The notes beneath the pieces are model-generated. The model made no database searches. It was not told the DNA's origin and worked only from the letters and a program-made list of their open reading frames with translations. A program made the translations under genes and the position numbers. A stretch of 64,000 bases of DNA from Citrus sinensis (taxonomy: Eukaryota; Streptophyta; Magnoliopsida; Sapindales; Rutaceae): assembly GCF_022201045.2 (NCBI RefSeq), contig NC_068558.1, positions 46,527,001 to 46,591,000 on the forward strand. Direction: 5' to 3'. Of the stretch, positions 62,119 through 64,000 are shown piece by piece (the stretch's first letter is position 1; every line of letters starts with the position of its first letter).

Positions 62119-62732
62119 AGGTAATTTTTAAAAATCTCCCATGAGATTTGGGTTTGTTGTAAGTAAATGGCGAGAATTTATTTATTTGTAAAAAATCTCT
62201 TACCGTCAGTTAATTTTAACATTGATCACTAGTTAACTGTACAAAGATAATATTACCATTAAATATAATTTGTAGACTAACATAACTAAAAAAAATTAAA
62301 ATTGTTGGCGCGAAAAACACAAACCCTATTTTTTGACAATTTTATCCTTGTCAATTCCAAAGATTTATAACATCATAGGTAAAGATTATGACTATTTCAT
62401 TTTCAAGTTTTTAATTTTATCTTTCTTGTAGGAACTTTAAGGAAATATCAATAATTTAAAGATAATTTTTCAAGTTTTTAATTTTATCTTTTTTATAGGA
62501 ATTTTAAGAAAATATCAATAATTTAAAGAGGGTAAAATAGTCAATAATTTTAATTTTTTTTTAGTTATTTCTGTCTACAAACTATTATTAAAGGTAATAC
62601 TATCTTTGTACAGTCAACTAACGGTCAATGTTAAAATTAACTGACGGTAGAAAATTTTTTATAAATAAATAAATTCACACCATCTACTTGCAACAAGTCC
62701 AAATACCATGAGAAGTTTTTAAAAATTACCCG
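62119..62732. mobile_element. MITE with long terminal inverted repeats, about 614 bp
   Basis: The left end (GGTAATTTTTAAAAATCTCC) and the minus-strand right end (GGGTAATTTTTAAAAACTTC) begin inverted repeats of roughly 180 bp that include ACCGTCAGTTAATTTTAACA on both arms. Flanking TCGTACACT (62110-62118) and TCGTACTCT (62733-62741) look like a 9-bp target duplication with one change, suggesting a Mutator-like element. The interior has a two-copy 67-bp direct repeat (starting at 62404 and 62471). Noncoding. Confidence 0.7.
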
Positions 62733-64000
62733 TCGTACTCTTCGTAATGGCCATTTATTTTCGGAGTAGTGCTATTAACTAACAGATTCATTTCATTATT
62801 CTCATTTTAATTTTTCGAGCCGTGATCATCCAGTCAACTCAACTGTCATCGTCAGCGTCGACCAATCACTGGGCCTTTAGAAAGATAAGCTGGCCGCCGG
62901 GGCTTGATAAATGATAAACTTGGGTCCCTTCGGACTTCCCCTTGCGTTGTGCTCAATTTTGTTTTGTTCACCGACTGGATTGACTGATCGAACTTGTTAA
63001 TTTGTCTAATTCAAAACTTGTAAAATCTTATTTCATTTATGTTTGTAATTCTTCAAATTGCTTGTCAATAATGTCATCACTAGTTATGCTTTCAAGATTC
63101 ATTCTGAGTTATCGTTGTCAGGCAGGCGATCTCTACTTGGAAATTGCATGTTTTGCAGGCTATATTTGCTGGCCTGTGCTTGCAAATGAAATTGATCGGC
63201 TTGTGCAGATTATTCGACTTTATTAGTTTTGTTTATGACTGAATAATGTTAAAGACCCGAACACAGATTAGGAGCCAAATATAGTGAGTGATCCATAGCG
63301 TCAATGTTTGCGACTACTTGCTGCTTATGCTTACTTAGTTACATCAACTACTACCTTCTCTTATTGTATAACAAAACGTGAAAAGGCAAGATGATATATG
63401 ATAATTGAAAAGAACAAATAATTTTGGCTTACTAAAATTTTACTATCTAATATTCTAACTGTTACCATTTTTCATCAAAAACTTAAAATTTTGCTAAGGT
63501 TACGAGAATATTTAAGAAATTTCAGCTAATATTACTTTCCTAATTATTTTTTAATTTTTAAAATTTTTTTTATAGACATCCGATTTCCAAGCCTTTTTTT
63601 AGTTTTTTCTTTATTTCAGTTATTAGAATTTCATTTTATTAAAATAAGTAAAAATTCGTTTAATCCCTATATTTTGAGGTTAGTACTCGTTTTGTCTCTT
63701 TATTTTTAAAAATGCCTCAAAAATCTTTATCATAAAGTTTTTGACACCCCTACCGTTATTTTTTGTTCCTTTTGGCTTGTTTTTATAATAAATAAAAAAA
63801 TAAATTACTAATCATGAATTACTTTGTTTATGAATGTATGATCATAGTTTTCACTAATCGTCACTCTATTAGAAAACTTAAAATTCTATTTTGAGAATAT
63901 TTTAATATAACAAAATTCTAATTACTGAAAAAAAAATCTCTTAAATCAGATGTCTAGAGAAAAAATAAAAATTTAAACAAGAAATAAAAAAAAAACTTCA

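Larger units (their letters stand above)
58420..64000. other. Gene-poor right end with MITEs
   Basis: Two MITE-like elements (58589-58729 and 62119-62732) are listed separately. A stretch at about 61370-61525 shares GTACTGTACCGTAGCA-type sequence with 14450-14600. The ORFs at 61362-61693, 61702-61985 and 63002-63226 have no recognisable features. The rest is A/T-rich noncoding DNA. Confidence 0.55.

Noticed and set aside
1-64000. CRISPR arrays, operons, ribosome binding sites, rRNA
   Set aside because: Nothing of this kind is present; the gene structure is eukaryotic.

Overview
This is a 64-kb nuclear window from a flowering plant (eudicot). The sequence is AT-rich, the genes have many short GT-AG introns, and MITEs, SINE-like copies and a LINE are scattered through it. 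The gene families are plant-specific (SBP/SPL, PTI1-like kinase, RADIALIS-like SANT protein, MUSTANG transposase-derived protein). From memory the SPL protein resembles Citrus, but I could not search, so the genus is a suggestion only. All gene models were spliced by eye; reading frame and codon phase were checked across every junction given.

Layout, left to right. (1) 299-4778, minus: most of a large SPL1/SPL12-type transcription factor, whose C-terminus lies beyond the left edge. (2) 9124-11732, plus: a PTI1-like receptor-like cytoplasmic kinase in seven exons. (3) 13213-14029: a Tourist-like MITE. (4) 15080-17330, plus: a NYN-domain putative RNase with an upstream ORF overlapping its start. 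(5) 19235-25521, minus: a six-exon gene for a small J-domain protein with a C-terminal membrane anchor. Its 5.2-kb third intron contains a complete six-exon gene on the same strand (20368-23683), a domesticated hAT transposase with two BED fingers and a lost catalytic aspartate. (6) 29375-32496, plus: a mitochondrial-type class I release factor (RF1) in eleven exons, followed within 200 bp by an inverted-LTR fold-back element with a perfect 5-bp target duplication. (7) 35352-40673, plus: a 5'-truncated, frameshifted L1-type LINE. (8) 41680-41978 and 52802-53067: two diverged copies of one SINE-like family in opposite orientation. (9) 43879-44593, plus: a RADIALIS-like SANT gene. (10) 49555-52073, minus: a PB1-containing MUSTANG (domesticated MULE) gene. 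(11) 55744-58419, minus: a secreted plant protein of unknown function with a 141-bp Mutator-like fold-back MITE upstream. (12) 58730-64000: gene-poor, with another MITE-like element at 62119-62732.

The genes do not form a pathway. The recurring theme is mobile DNA at different stages: two domesticated transposase genes, a dead LINE, and several non-autonomous elements whose ends and target duplications are still readable. The best candidates for something little described are the nested J-domain/hAT gene pair, the inverted-LTR element with inward-facing promoters, and the SINE-like family with a two-hairpin head.
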